Program-made: the position numbers and the translations under genes
Shown here: positions 28,086 to 36,916 of the stretch, piece after piece
Numbering within the stretch: position 1 is the stretch's first letter
How the letters are laid out: each line of letters begins with the position of its first letter
Notes under the pieces: generated by a model
What the model saw: the letters and a program-made list of their open reading frames with translations, nothing else
What the model was told of the DNA's origin: nothing
Databases searched by the model: none
Assembly (NCBI RefSeq): GCF_013407955.1
Contig: NZ_JACCBU010000001.1
Location: forward strand, 5,952,001 to 6,016,000
DNA length: 64,000 bases
DNA from: Microlunatus parietis
GTDB lineage: Bacteria > Actinomycetota > Actinomycetes > Propionibacteriales > Propionibacteriaceae
Direction: 5' to 3'

Positions 28086-28713
28086 ATGACCGACGAAGCT
28101 CAAGTGAACGAGGCGCTCACAGCGGCACGCGCGGCGCACGCCGCGGCCACCGAGGCCCTGGCCCGAGCCGAGGCGGCAGCCCGGGCCGCCGGAGTCGAGC
28201 CCGATGGAACGGCAGCGCCGGAGCTTCGGGTCCAACGGCTCCGGGTGGTCGAGCCGGACGGCACCACGCGGATGATCATCGGCAACTCGGCGATGTCGAA
28301 TTTCGCACCGATTCGCGGTCGAGACGTCGAGCATCCGGATCGCGGGAACCTCGGCGGAATCATCTTCTGCAACGACGAAGGTACGGAAGCCGGCGGCCTC
28401 GCGTACGCGGGCGGCAAGGTCGACGGCGAGCCGCGGCAACTCGGCTTCTGGTCCGTCGACGACTTCGAGCAGAACGAGGGGTTCCGGCTCGGAGCCGCGC
28501 AGGAGGGCGACCGACGAAGCAAATGGATCGAGTTCGCCGACCAGCCGTTCTTCTCGGTCGCCGACTTCCTTGAGGAGGCGGAAGGCAAGACCGGCGCCGA
28601 ACGGGACGGTGTCGCAGCAAAGTACTGGCCCGACGACGCCGGCGGCAACGGCATCCTACGGCTGCGCTTGTCCCGACGACGGGACCGTCAGGTCCCTGAT
28701 CCCCAGCAGCTAG
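28086..28713 (+). pseudogene. conserved hypothetical protein, frameshifted near its C-terminus
   Basis: The N-terminal 195 residues form an alanine-rich coiled-coil-like start (residues 8-36) followed by a beta-rich domain (RVVEPDGTTRMIIGNSAMSNF; AGGLAYAGGKVDG) seen in several actinobacteria; no function is recognised. As read, the frame runs to 28838 with an implausible arginine-rich tail. Removing one C from the CCC at 28672-28674 restores LSDDGTVRSLIPSS followed by TAG at 28711-28713, which looks like the native end. So there is a one-base insertion or a sequencing error. It is probably leaderless. Confidence 0.65.
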
Positions 28714-29037
28714 CCGGAACGTGGATAGGGCGGGGCGATCTCGGCATCAGGTCAGTGGGGCCCACGCCAACGTTCGTGTTCGATATTCCGGTTGCCGGGT
28801 CACGCCACATCGATAGACTCGGACACGTTCAGAGGTAGACATTCCCCGATTGACGAGCGTACGAGTCCGGGAGGTGCACATGCGTCCACCATCGAATCGG
28901 CGCGCTTGTCCGAAGGTTGTCGTCTTCGCCTGATCTCCTTGGCGCTTCACGGCCGGTGGTTCCACTCATCGCCGGCCGGCGCCAACCGCCGGGATGACCG
29001 GCTCCTGACATCTCTTCAGCGTTGCGCGCAATTGTGA

Positions 29038-29059
29038 CCCTGCAGTGATCACTGCAGGG
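29038..29059. promoter_or_regulatory. perfect 22-bp palindrome before the ABC exporter
   Basis: CCCTGCAGTGA followed directly by its reverse complement, centred on TGATCA, lies 37 nt upstream of the exporter's GTG. It could be an operator or a cruciform/terminator. The wider stretch 28714-29096 contains no other feature that I can support. Confidence 0.55.
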
Positions 29060-29096
29060 GTCGTCATGCTGCGAACCCCTCTGGAGATGCCTTCAC

Positions 29097-30851
29097 GTGC
29101 TATTCACCCAGCGAAATCCGTCTGCCTCCCGGCAGATGCTGACCAGATATCTGCGACCGCATGGGTGGCGTCTGCTGGTCCTGGCAGTCATCCTCGCGTT
29201 CACGATCGCCGTGCAGATCTCAACTCCCATCGTCGCGAGCCGGTTCATCGATGAGGCAACCGGCGATGGAACTCACCGACTGCTCACTGTTCTTGCCCTG
29301 GTCACGGTTGGTCTTGCGATCGTTCGTCAAGGGGCATCCCTGGCCGACACCTACGTCGCCGAACTCGTCAGTTGGCAGGCCACCAACGCGCTGCGCGAAG
29401 ACCTGGCGGCACATCTGCTCCGGCTGGATGCGTCGTTCCACAATGCCCACACACCGGGTGAACTCATCGAACGCGTGGACGGCGACGTCTCGGCCGTCGC
29501 CCGCCTCTTCTCGCGATTCGTCGTGTACGTGCTGGGAAACGGGATTCTTATTCTCGGCGTACTCGGACTGACGTTCGTCACGGACTGGCGGGTCGCTCTC
29601 GGGCTCAGCGTGTTCGTCGTGATCGCCCTGGTCGTGATGCTCAAGATCCGCGCTGCGGCCACACCTCTTTCCGCCGCCGAACGACAGGCCAGTGCCGAAT
29701 TCTATGGATTCATTGGAGAAGGTCTCTCCGGCCTGGAGGACATCCGGTCCAGTGGCGCCAGGGCATTCGTGCTACGCCGCTGCGCCGAACTGATGCGCAC
29801 GTGGATATCGATGACCAGCCGGGCGGGCATGCGAGGCTACGCCATGGTGGCGTCGAGCAGCGGGATCTTCACCCTCGGATCAGTGTTCGCGCTGGCGCTT
29901 GGCGCGATGCGATATCACGATGGTGCGCTCACCATCGGTGCTGTCTACTTGATCTTCCGTTACACCCAGATGCTGCGTCATCCAACCGAGCAGATTCGTA
30001 ACGAGATCCAGGACCTGCAGCAGGCCGGGGCGAGTATTGGGCGCATCGCCAACCTTCTTGCGATTTCGCCTCGCCTGATCGACGGACCGCGGCCTGCCCT
30101 GCCCTCGGGACCGCTGGACGTCGAACTCGCTGGAGTCTCGTTCGGCTACGACCCCGACACGCCGGTGCTTCACGAACTCAGCTTTCGCCTGCCGCCGGGA
30201 CATGTGCTCGGGATCGTCGGACGAACCGGCAGCGGCAAGACCACCCTGACGCGACTCGTACCGCGCTTCTACGATCCGCAGAAAGGTGTCGTGAGAATCG
30301 GTGGCGTCGACGTGCGTGCGGTCGGCCTCGCCGCGGTTCGCTGCCGAATCGGGATCGTGTCACAGGACATCCACCTGTTCAACGCTTCGGTACGAGACAA
30401 CCTGACCTTGTTCGACGACGAGGCGGATGACCTCCGGATCACTGCCGCGCTGCAGTCCGTTGGTCTGTCCAACTGGCTCCGGAACCTGCCCGAAGGACTC
30501 GACTCGCTCGTCGGATCGAAGGACGCGGCACTCTCGGCCGGGCAGGCGCAGTTGTTGGCCTGCGCCCGGATTCTCCTTCAAGATCCGGACATCGTCATTC
30601 TGGACGAACCGTCATCCCGACTCGACCTGGCCACTGAACGCCTCGTCCAACAGGCCTTGGTCCGTTTGCTTGAAGGACGCACGGCCATCATCGTGGCGCA
30701 TCGCCTGACGACGGTCTCGATGGCCGACGACATCCTCGTGCTGGAGAACGGGCGTATTCACGAACACGGGCCGCGCGCCGAGCTCGAGGCCGATGAAGCG
30801 TCGCATTTCTCGCAGTTGCTCTCTCACGCCAGGGAGGAGATCGACCGATGA
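29097..30851 (+). CDS. ABC exporter subunit 1 (membrane plus ATPase domains)
   Basis: A 584-aa half-transporter with six membrane helices in residues about 20-300 and a nucleotide-binding domain. Walker A is GRTGSGKTT (Lys381), the signature is LSAGQ rather than LSGGQ, and Walker B is DIVILDEPSSRLD with the catalytic Glu kept; the switch His is in VAHRLTT. It starts at GTG. It overlaps the second subunit by 4 nt, so the two probably form a heterodimer exporting a lipid, drug or peptide. Looser third-position use and few TGATCA words suggest acquisition by transfer. Confidence 0.9.
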   Translation: MLFTQRNPSASRQMLTRYLRPHGWRLLVLAVILAFTIAVQISTPIVASRFIDEATGDGTHRLLTVLALVTVGLAIVRQGASLADTYVAELVSWQATNALREDLAAHLLRLDASFHNAHTPGELIERVDGDVSAVARLFSRFVVYVLGNGILILGVLGLTFVTDWRVALGLSVFVVIALVVMLKIRAAATPLSAAERQASAEFYGFIGEGLSGLEDIRSSGARAFVLRRCAELMRTWISMTSRAGMRGYAMVASSSGIFTLGSVFALALGAMRYHDGALTIGAVYLIFRYTQMLRHPTEQIRNEIQDLQQAGASIGRIANLLAISPRLIDGPRPALPSGPLDVELAGVSFGYDPDTPVLHELSFRLPPGHVLGIVGRTGSGKTTLTRLVPRFYDPQKGVVRIGGVDVRAVGLAAVRCRIGIVSQDIHLFNASVRDNLTLFDDEADDLRITAALQSVGLSNWLRNLPEGLDSLVGSKDAALSAGQAQLLACARILLQDPDIVILDEPSSRLDLATERLVQQALVRLLEGRTAIIVAHRLTTVSMADDILVLENGRIHEHGPRAELEADEASHFSQLLSHAREEIDR

Positions 30852-32635
30852 CCACGCTTCCAACCTGGCGGTATCTGCTGAGAATGGCCCGGTTCTCACC
30901 CGGCATCAGCCTTGTCCACGCATTGCTCTGGTGCCTGATGAGTCTCTCGGGGCTGGTGCCAGGATTGATCGCGAGTTTGTTCTTCGACGTCCTGACCGAA
31001 CAATCGCCCTTGCCGATGGGAACTTCCGGACTGTTGTGGCTATTGGTGCTGCTTGCCGCAGTCCAATCGACGCTCTGGCTGGTAGCCGGGTACGTCGAGA
31101 TCGTCATGCGCTTCACCATGAGTGGATTGCTGAGACGAAACCTGCTGCGCCGCATTCTCGATCGCCCGGGCGCACAGGCGCTTCCGTACTCGATCGGAGA
31201 GACGCTCAGCCGCTTCCGCGATGACGCCCACTCGGCCGAGGACAGTCTGGACTGGATGGATGAGACGGTCGGTCAAGCCGTGATCGCCTCCGTCGCCTTC
31301 GTCGTTCTGCTGATCGTGAACGTCAAGCTGACGTTGGTCGTGATCTTGCCGCTCGTTGTCGTTGTCTATGTCGCCCAGCGAGCCAGCAGCAAGCTCGGTC
31401 GATACCGGAAAGCGAGCAGCGAGGCGACGAGCCAGGTGACCGGAGCGATCGGCGACCTGTTGACGGCCGTACAGACCGTGCAGGCAGCAGGAGCCGAGTC
31501 ACGTCTGGTTGCTCACCTTCGCCAACTCAATCACCGACGCCGGACCACGACCGTGACCGATCGTCTGGCGACACAGGCGATCAACGCGATCACGTCCAAT
31601 CTGGTCGGCATCGGATCGGGACTCGTCATGCTGCTCGCCGCAGGCAGCATCCGTGACAACAGCATGACGGTCGGCGACTTTGTGTTGTTCGTGGCCTATC
31701 TGGGCTTCATCACCCAGTTCACGGCCAGCCTCGGACAGTTCGTCGCGCAGTACCGACAGACCGGTGTCGCCTTCGAACGGATGGAAACTCTGCTCGGCGA
31801 GGACCCGGCGGCCACCCTGGTGGCTCCCACACCTCTGTACCTGCGCGGCGACCTGCCTCCCGTCACGCCACCGCCGCCGATTGGCGCCGACTCACTCCAG
31901 ACGGTCGAAGCGTCCGGGCTGAGTTTTCGACATCCGGGGACTGCTGCCGGCATCGACAACCTCGATCTCCAGCTGGAACGCGGAACCCTCACGGTGATCA
32001 CCGGCCGCGTCGGGTCCGGCAAGACGACCCTCTTGCGGACCTTCCTCGGATTGCTGCCTCCGCGCTCCGGCCAGATCCGCTGGAACGGCAAACTGGTCGA
32101 GGACCCACAATCCTTTCTCGTGCCGCCGCGCGTGGCCTATACGCCTCAGGTACCGCGCCTGTTCAGCGACTCGCTCAAACACAACATCCTGCTGGGACTA
32201 CCGGAGAATTCGGAGAACCTTGAGGCGGCGGTCCACGGGGCAGTGCTCGAGCGCGACCTGGCGACGTTCCCCGCCGGCCTCGATACACCTGTCGGACCGC
32301 GTGGTGTCAAGCTCTCGGGCGGACAGATCCAGCGGTCGGCGGCTGCACGAATGCTGGCGCGCAACGCCGAACTGCTGGTGATCGACGACCTCTCCAGCGC
32401 GCTGGATGTCCACACCGAAGCGACACTCTGGCAGCGCATGATCGATGGCAAGAACCTCACCTGCCTTGCCGTGTCTCATCGACGTGCCGCCCTACGTCGA
32501 GCCGACCACATCGTCGTCCTGAAGGACGGCCGCGTCGAAGCCGAGGGATTGCTTGACGACCTGTTGATCAACAGCGCCGAGATGCGTTCACTCTGGCACG
32601 AGCACGAACCCGAGGAGGAGGCCGTCCTCGAATAG
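30848..32635 (+). CDS. ABC exporter subunit 2 (membrane plus ATPase domains)
   Basis: A 595-aa partner of the upstream half-transporter. Six membrane helices fill the first 300 residues. Walker A is GRVGSGKTT (Lys392) and the signature LSGGQIQRSAAARM is canonical, but Walker B reads LLVIDDLSSALD, with Asp where the catalytic Glu is normal; the switch His is kept in SHRRAAL. Heterodimeric exporters such as TM287/288 show one such degenerate site, so an asymmetric ATPase pair is expected, with a consensus site formed by Glu of subunit 1 and LSGGQ of subunit 2. Confidence 0.9.
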   Translation: MTTLPTWRYLLRMARFSPGISLVHALLWCLMSLSGLVPGLIASLFFDVLTEQSPLPMGTSGLLWLLVLLAAVQSTLWLVAGYVEIVMRFTMSGLLRRNLLRRILDRPGAQALPYSIGETLSRFRDDAHSAEDSLDWMDETVGQAVIASVAFVVLLIVNVKLTLVVILPLVVVVYVAQRASSKLGRYRKASSEATSQVTGAIGDLLTAVQTVQAAGAESRLVAHLRQLNHRRRTTTVTDRLATQAINAITSNLVGIGSGLVMLLAAGSIRDNSMTVGDFVLFVAYLGFITQFTASLGQFVAQYRQTGVAFERMETLLGEDPAATLVAPTPLYLRGDLPPVTPPPPIGADSLQTVEASGLSFRHPGTAAGIDNLDLQLERGTLTVITGRVGSGKTTLLRTFLGLLPPRSGQIRWNGKLVEDPQSFLVPPRVAYTPQVPRLFSDSLKHNILLGLPENSENLEAAVHGAVLERDLATFPAGLDTPVGPRGVKLSGGQIQRSAAARMLARNAELLVIDDLSSALDVHTEATLWQRMIDGKNLTCLAVSHRRAALRRADHIVVLKDGRVEAEGLLDDLLINSAEMRSLWHEHEPEEEAVLE

Positions 32636-32655
32636 TTCGGCCGTTCCTCGGCGCC

Positions 32656-32671
32656 GTCGATCATGATCGAC
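32656..32671. repeat. 16-bp perfect palindrome between convergent genes
   Basis: GTCGATCA followed by its reverse complement lies 20 nt after the exporter stop and 50 nt before the stop of the convergent HTH gene. It is a possible short bidirectional terminator or protein site; there is no T-run. Confidence 0.4.
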
Positions 32672-32721
32672 ATCGCCTCACCCGACGGCAGTGGGCCAGG
32701 ACGGCGGCGCGCGCCTCGTGC

Positions 32722-33072
32722 TCAGGTCGGCGCGACGGCACCGAGGAGGCGGTTGAGGCGGGAACGGATTCCTCCCGGCTGACGCCCCGTGCGCTCCGCG
32801 ATCTCCCGAACGCTCAATCCAGCGGCGTGCAGGTCGAGCAGTTCGCGCTCCTGATTCTCGTCCCAGCGGCGGTAGGCGTGTGGATGCTCCTCCCGCACCC
32901 CCTCGAGGGTCACGGTCCTTGAGGTTCTGAGGTGGATGCTGCCGAGCTCGGTGCGAGGCCGGCGCCAGCGTTCCTGCTCACCGCGCCAGAGCACGAGGTC
33001 ATCACCGTCGAACAGGAGCAGATCGGCGTCGACATCCTCGGACTCGCCACCGCGGAGGTTGATGGTCACCAT
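32722..33072 (-). CDS. hypothetical protein with C-terminal helix-turn-helix
   Basis: A 116-aa protein. Residues 1-55 are beta-rich and acidic (DLLLFDGDDLVLWRGE). Residues about 67-112 form an HTH resembling small SANT/sigma-4-like motifs (LLDLHAAGLSVREIAERTGR followed by GGIRSRLNRLL). A similar tail is found on some superfamily I/II helicase-associated proteins. Its role is not known. ATG 33072 overlaps no other gene, and the promoter would be shared with the HNH gene upstream. Confidence 0.65.
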   Translation of the reverse strand: MVTINLRGGESEDVDADLLLFDGDDLVLWRGEQERWRRPRTELGSIHLRTSRTVTLEGVREEHPHAYRRWDENQERELLDLHAAGLSVREIAERTGRQPGGIRSRLNRLLGAVAPT

Positions 33073-33158
33073 GGGCGCAGATCGTAGGGTCGTGGTCCGA
33101 CAGTCCGGATCCGAGCTGCGGACGTGCGGAACTCGAGGCCGTTGTCAGTGGGGCCGGT

Positions 33159-33164
33159 TAGTAT
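33159..33164 (+). promoter_or_regulatory. -10 box of a leaderless gene
   Basis: TAGTAT followed by 7 nt and the ATG at 33172, which indicates a leaderless mRNA and helps choose this start over an upstream in-frame GTG at 33124. Confidence 0.5.
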
Positions 33165-33171
33165 CGCTGAC

Positions 33172-34662
33172 ATGTTCGATTCATCGACGACTGAGGACGG
33201 TGCGGCGGCCGGCATCCTGCGGGGTGCCGAGGCGGCGTACCGTGCTCGGATATCGGCCGAGAACGAACTGCTGGGGTGGGCCGTCGCGTGGGCCGACACC
33301 TGGCCGGCCGAGTCGATCACCGAAGATCAACTGCGGGTCTCCGGCGGTGCGCGCGGGGTGCGTCCGGGTGGCGACGGGACGCCGGAGGTCAATGATCTTG
33401 CCGTGGCCACGTTCGGAGCCAAGATCGACAAGGGTTACGTGGCCACACTCGGGTTCCTGGGCGATGCGCTCGATCTGCGGGATCGACTGCCAGGTCTGTG
33501 GGCCAAGATCACGAACTGTGAGGTGATCGGGTGGCAGGGCTGCAAGGTGGCCCGGATGACATGCCAGTTGACGTTCGAACAGGCTCGGGCGGTCGACGTC
33601 GAGGTTGCTGATCACGCCGGGCTGGTGCCGTGGCCCAAGCTGGAACGGCTCACCCAGGCCGCGATCATCCGCGTCGACGGCGAACGGATCGAGCGGGAGG
33701 CGGCCGAGGCGAAGAAGAAGCGTGGCGTCTGGCTGTCGCAGACCGACGAGCACGGGCTGAAGGGGATCTACGGCCGGTTGACGCCGCCGGAGGCGATCCG
33801 CCTCTACGCCCGGATCCAGGAGATCGCGGCCTGTCTTCCGCTGGGTACGGCGACGGCCGACGAGCGCCGTGCGGACGCCATGGCAATGTTGGGCAACGAA
33901 CTTCAGGCCACCGAGGTGGTCGCGCGGCATCGGCAACCGGACCTGTTCGACCTCGACCTGGAAGCGGCCGTGCAGCCGGCGCCGGGCGGCGACGGCGCCG
34001 TGGAAGAGACCGAGCTGCATCCGTCCCTGCGCGATCGGCCGGTGGTCCCGAGCCCGGAGTCCGCGATCTTCAGAGCCGCCGTCGAGCAACTGTTCCGCAA
34101 GCTCAAGCCGGCCGACCTGCTGCCGAAGGCGACGTTGTCCGTGTACGTCGACGCGGACGCCCTGGAACGAGGAACCGGCGTCTGCCGGGTGCCCGGCGTC
34201 GGGCCGACCGCGCTCGGCGTGGTCAAGGACTGGCTCGGCCACTGCAGCGTGACGGTGCGACCGGTGATCGATCTCAACGATCCACCTCCGCCGGTCGACC
34301 GCTACGAGATCCCGCCGCGCCACCGGCGACACCTGGCGCTCCGGCAACCGGCGAGCAGCTTCCCGTGGTCCACGGCGATGTCCGGGCTCGATCTTGATCA
34401 TGTCATTCCCTACCTGTCAAGGAAACGCGGCGGCCCACCCGGTCAGACGGGAGTCGATGGGCTGACGCCGACCTCTCGCACGGAGCACCGGCTGGTGACC
34501 CACGGCGGCTGGCAACGGCGACAACCCGAGCCGGGAACGATGATCTATCGCTCCCCGTACGGTGACGTCTACGTCACCAATCATGCCGGCACCCATGCCC
34601 TCGGGTCCGGATCCTTCGCGCAGCTCACCTGGGCGGCGTGCACGGGAAGGGCCGCCGCCTGA
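33172..34662 (+). CDS. DUF222/HNH endonuclease domain protein
   Basis: A 496-aa member of the large actinobacterial DUF222-HNH family (13E12-type). The DUF222 domain covers roughly residues 20-330. A C-terminal HNH site is seen in LDLDHVIPY and HRLVTHGGW. These proteins are multicopy in actinobacterial genomes and their role is not established; mobile-element or toxin functions have been suggested. The start was set by the TAGTAT box 7 nt upstream. The coding sequence is intact. Confidence 0.85.
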   Translation: MFDSSTTEDGAAAGILRGAEAAYRARISAENELLGWAVAWADTWPAESITEDQLRVSGGARGVRPGGDGTPEVNDLAVATFGAKIDKGYVATLGFLGDALDLRDRLPGLWAKITNCEVIGWQGCKVARMTCQLTFEQARAVDVEVADHAGLVPWPKLERLTQAAIIRVDGERIEREAAEAKKKRGVWLSQTDEHGLKGIYGRLTPPEAIRLYARIQEIAACLPLGTATADERRADAMAMLGNELQATEVVARHRQPDLFDLDLEAAVQPAPGGDGAVEETELHPSLRDRPVVPSPESAIFRAAVEQLFRKLKPADLLPKATLSVYVDADALERGTGVCRVPGVGPTALGVVKDWLGHCSVTVRPVIDLNDPPPPVDRYEIPPRHRRHLALRQPASSFPWSTAMSGLDLDHVIPYLSRKRGGPPGQTGVDGLTPTSRTEHRLVTHGGWQRRQPEPGTMIYRSPYGDVYVTNHAGTHALGSGSFAQLTWAACTGRAAA

Positions 34663-34683
34663 CCCGACGGCTAGGGTCATGGC

Positions 34684-35382
34684 ATGGCTGACGTACGCGC
34701 TCTCGTTGATCACTACGTCGAGCTGCTGTCGGCCCTGTCCGGCGTCCGTGCCGTACTGCTCGGCGGCAGCTTCGCCCGTGACGCCGCCGATCGCTGGAGC
34801 GACCTCGATCTCATGATCGTCGCCGCGGACGGCGTCGCGCCCGCAGAGCTGGCCGATGCCGCACTGGTCGCCGTCACCGCATCGAACGAGCCTCTGCTCG
34901 CGATCCGCCGCGACAGTGATCACTCCTGTCTGGTCAATCTGGTGCTGCCGCCGTGGATCCGGCTCGACATCAGCGTTACCGATGATCCCCGACCGGGCGG
35001 GCCTCGGATGTCGCTCCGCCAGGTGTACGGCGAGCCGATCGAGATCACGTCATCGATGGAGGACACCGTTGATCTTGAGGCTGCGGCAGCGGTGATCACT
35101 CAGCTCGTCCGGGTCTACGGCCTCCTTCCGGTGGTGCTGGGTCGCGACGATCTGATCACCGCGACGCAGGGGAGCCACCTGGTCTGGGGCGAGCTGGTCA
35201 ACCTGTGCCTCCTGGTCGACCCGGAGACGAGCCGGATGGGCGCCCTGTCCAAGGCGCAGCGGATCCTGCCGGAACACCGCGACCTCCTGCTGTCGCTCCC
35301 GGCCATCGCACCCGACCGCGAGTCGATCCTCGCCTTCCACGAGGCCGCCTTCCCTGACACGCCCTGCTCGTCCGGAGACTGA
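34684..35382 (+). CDS. nucleotidyltransferase domain protein
   Basis: A 232-aa protein with the polymerase-beta-like motif GGSFARDAADRWSDLDL at residues 23-39, which holds the two metal-binding Asp residues; a third candidate Asp is in RLDISV. The C-terminal helical part resembles aminoglycoside adenylyltransferase-like proteins, but resistance cannot be claimed. A TAGGGT box at 34672-34677, 6 nt before the ATG, suggests a leaderless mRNA. Confidence 0.8.
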   Translation: MADVRALVDHYVELLSALSGVRAVLLGGSFARDAADRWSDLDLMIVAADGVAPAELADAALVAVTASNEPLLAIRRDSDHSCLVNLVLPPWIRLDISVTDDPRPGGPRMSLRQVYGEPIEITSSMEDTVDLEAAAAVITQLVRVYGLLPVVLGRDDLITATQGSHLVWGELVNLCLLVDPETSRMGALSKAQRILPEHRDLLLSLPAIAPDRESILAFHEAAFPDTPCSSGD

Positions 35383-35388
35383 TGCCGC

Positions 35389-35426
35389 TCGTACCATTGT
35401 AAAAACTGGATTGTACGTAATACGAT
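35389..35426 (+). promoter_or_regulatory. promoter and possible operator of the ArsR-SRPBCC pair
   Basis: TTGTAA (35397-35402), 18 nt, then TACGAT (35421-35426) form a reasonable promoter in an unusually AT-rich patch. Inverted TCGTA/TACGA arms (35389 and 35421) frame it and could bind the ArsR-type product. The transcript would start only a few bases before the ATG at 35437. Confidence 0.45.
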
Positions 35427-35436
35427 CTTCATCACA

Positions 35437-35997
35437 ATGAAGGACATCGTCTATCTCGAACGACTTGAGCAGGCCGAGGCTCTGTTCAAGCCCCAGCGCG
35501 TCGCGGTGCTCCGGCAACTGTCCGAGCCCCGGTCCTGTACCGAGGTCGGCAAGGAGTTGGGGCAGACGGCGCAGCACGTCTACTACCACGTACGGAAGCT
35601 GCTCGAAGCCGGCCTGGTCTCGCAGGTCTCGGAACGCCGCGTGCGCGGGATCAACGAGGGGATCTATCAGGCGACAGCACGGTCCTATTGGCTCTTGCCC
35701 TCCCTGGTCGGCACGATCGGCACCCGCCGGGTTCAGGACGAGTTGAGTCTGGGCTACCTGCTCAATCTCGTCGAGGACGTCCAGGCCGATCTGGTCCGGC
35801 TCGACGGCACCGACGGCGACCTGCCCACTCTGGGCGTCTCCGGGGAGATCCGGCTCGCCGCGGGGGACCGGGACGCGTTCCTGGCCGATCTCCGCACCAC
35901 CTTGCAAGACCTGTTCACCCGCCACGGCGGCGCTACCGGGGACACGTTCCGGCTCGCTGTGGCCTGTTATCCGAAGGAGGACGATCGCGATGACTGA
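35437..35997 (+). CDS. ArsR-type winged-helix regulator
   Basis: A 186-aa DNA-binding protein. The winged helix occupies residues about 15-75 (PQRVAVLRQLSEPRSCTEVGKELG, then QHVYYHVRKLLEAGLV). The remainder is a helical domain without the metal-binding cysteines of metal sensors. It overlaps the SRPBCC gene by 8 nt; ArsR plus AHSA1/SRPBCC pairs are common and often autoregulated. Confidence 0.85.
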   Translation: MKDIVYLERLEQAEALFKPQRVAVLRQLSEPRSCTEVGKELGQTAQHVYYHVRKLLEAGLVSQVSERRVRGINEGIYQATARSYWLLPSLVGTIGTRRVQDELSLGYLLNLVEDVQADLVRLDGTDGDLPTLGVSGEIRLAAGDRDAFLADLRTTLQDLFTRHGGATGDTFRLAVACYPKEDDRDD

Positions 35998-36916
35998 CCT
36001 GTCCCTTCGCGCTCGCATCGCGGCACACGTGAGCCGCGTCCAGCGGGCGCTCACCGACTCGGCCGAAGCCACCACTTGGCTCGCCGACCACGCCGACCTG
36101 GCACCTGCCGACCGGCGCTACGAGTTCTGGGGACGCTCCACTCCGCAAGGTGAGCGCGGCCGGCAACAACTGCTGGCCTGGCACCCCGAGCGGGAGCTCG
36201 CGTTCCGCTGGCGGCTCGACGACGTCGACACCACCGTCACGCTCGCCTTCGAGCCCGATGTTGATCATGGCACGACCCTGACCCTGACCCAGACCGACCT
36301 GCCCGGCATGGACGAACTGATGGCACCGACCGGCCGGCGCGACGGCCGGCACTCGATGCACACGTTCTGGCCGCTGGCGATCGCCAACCTGGCCGAGCAT
36401 GTCGAAGGCCGGCCCCTGACACCGCGGGCGGACTTCGGACCTGACCGGAAGCCTGAGATCCGGATCTCGATCGACATCGACGACGCCGCCGACCGGGTCT
36501 TCGACAGTCTGATCCAGCCCAAGATCATCGAGCGGTGGTTCGGCTGGGAAGCCCTCGTCGAACCACGCGTCGGTGGCCGGATCCAGCTCGGGGTGGACGG
36601 AAAGATCTTCGAGTTCGAGCCGGGCAAGCGACTCAGCGCGGCCGACGACGAGGGCAGCATCGTCCGGTGGGAGCTGGCCGAATCCGATGGGCACACGCAC
36701 CTGACGTTCGTCCAGAGTGGCTATCGCAATGATGAACTCGATAACGCCGCGCAGCACGAGGCGGGCTGGCTCGCCGCGCTGGCCGAACTCAAGCGGATGC
36801 ACGAACTCGGCGACTCTTGGACTCCGCTGACCACGGAGTTCGGCGGCGAGAGCTCAGCCGAGGGCGACGTCGACGATCTCCCGGGCGATGGCGAGGCTGG
36901 CGGTCGCAGCCGGTGA
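35990..36916 (+). CDS. SRPBCC (AHSA1-like) domain protein
   Basis: A 308-aa protein with two START/SRPBCC-like regions. The first is degenerate (residues about 20-135); the second (residues about 157-275) shows the usual pattern IDDAADRVFDSLIQPKIIERWFG, then VGGRIQLGVDG and LTFVQSGY. Such proteins bind hydrophobic ligands or modulate stress responses. It is coupled to the ArsR-type gene. Its 3' end overlaps the convergent oxidase gene by 63 nt, an unusually long tail-to-tail overlap. Confidence 0.8.
   Translation: MTDLSLRARIAAHVSRVQRALTDSAEATTWLADHADLAPADRRYEFWGRSTPQGERGRQQLLAWHPERELAFRWRLDDVDTTVTLAFEPDVDHGTTLTLTQTDLPGMDELMAPTGRRDGRHSMHTFWPLAIANLAEHVEGRPLTPRADFGPDRKPEIRISIDIDDAADRVFDSLIQPKIIERWFGWEALVEPRVGGRIQLGVDGKIFEFEPGKRLSAADDEGSIVRWELAESDGHTHLTFVQSGYRNDELDNAAQHEAGWLAALAELKRMHELGDSWTPLTTEFGGESSAEGDVDDLPGDGEAGGRSR

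Noticed and set aside
34684..35382. Antibiotic resistance gene (aminoglycoside nucleotidyltransferase)
   Set aside because: Only the general nucleotidyltransferase motif is visible; there is no specific resistance-family signature or resistance context.
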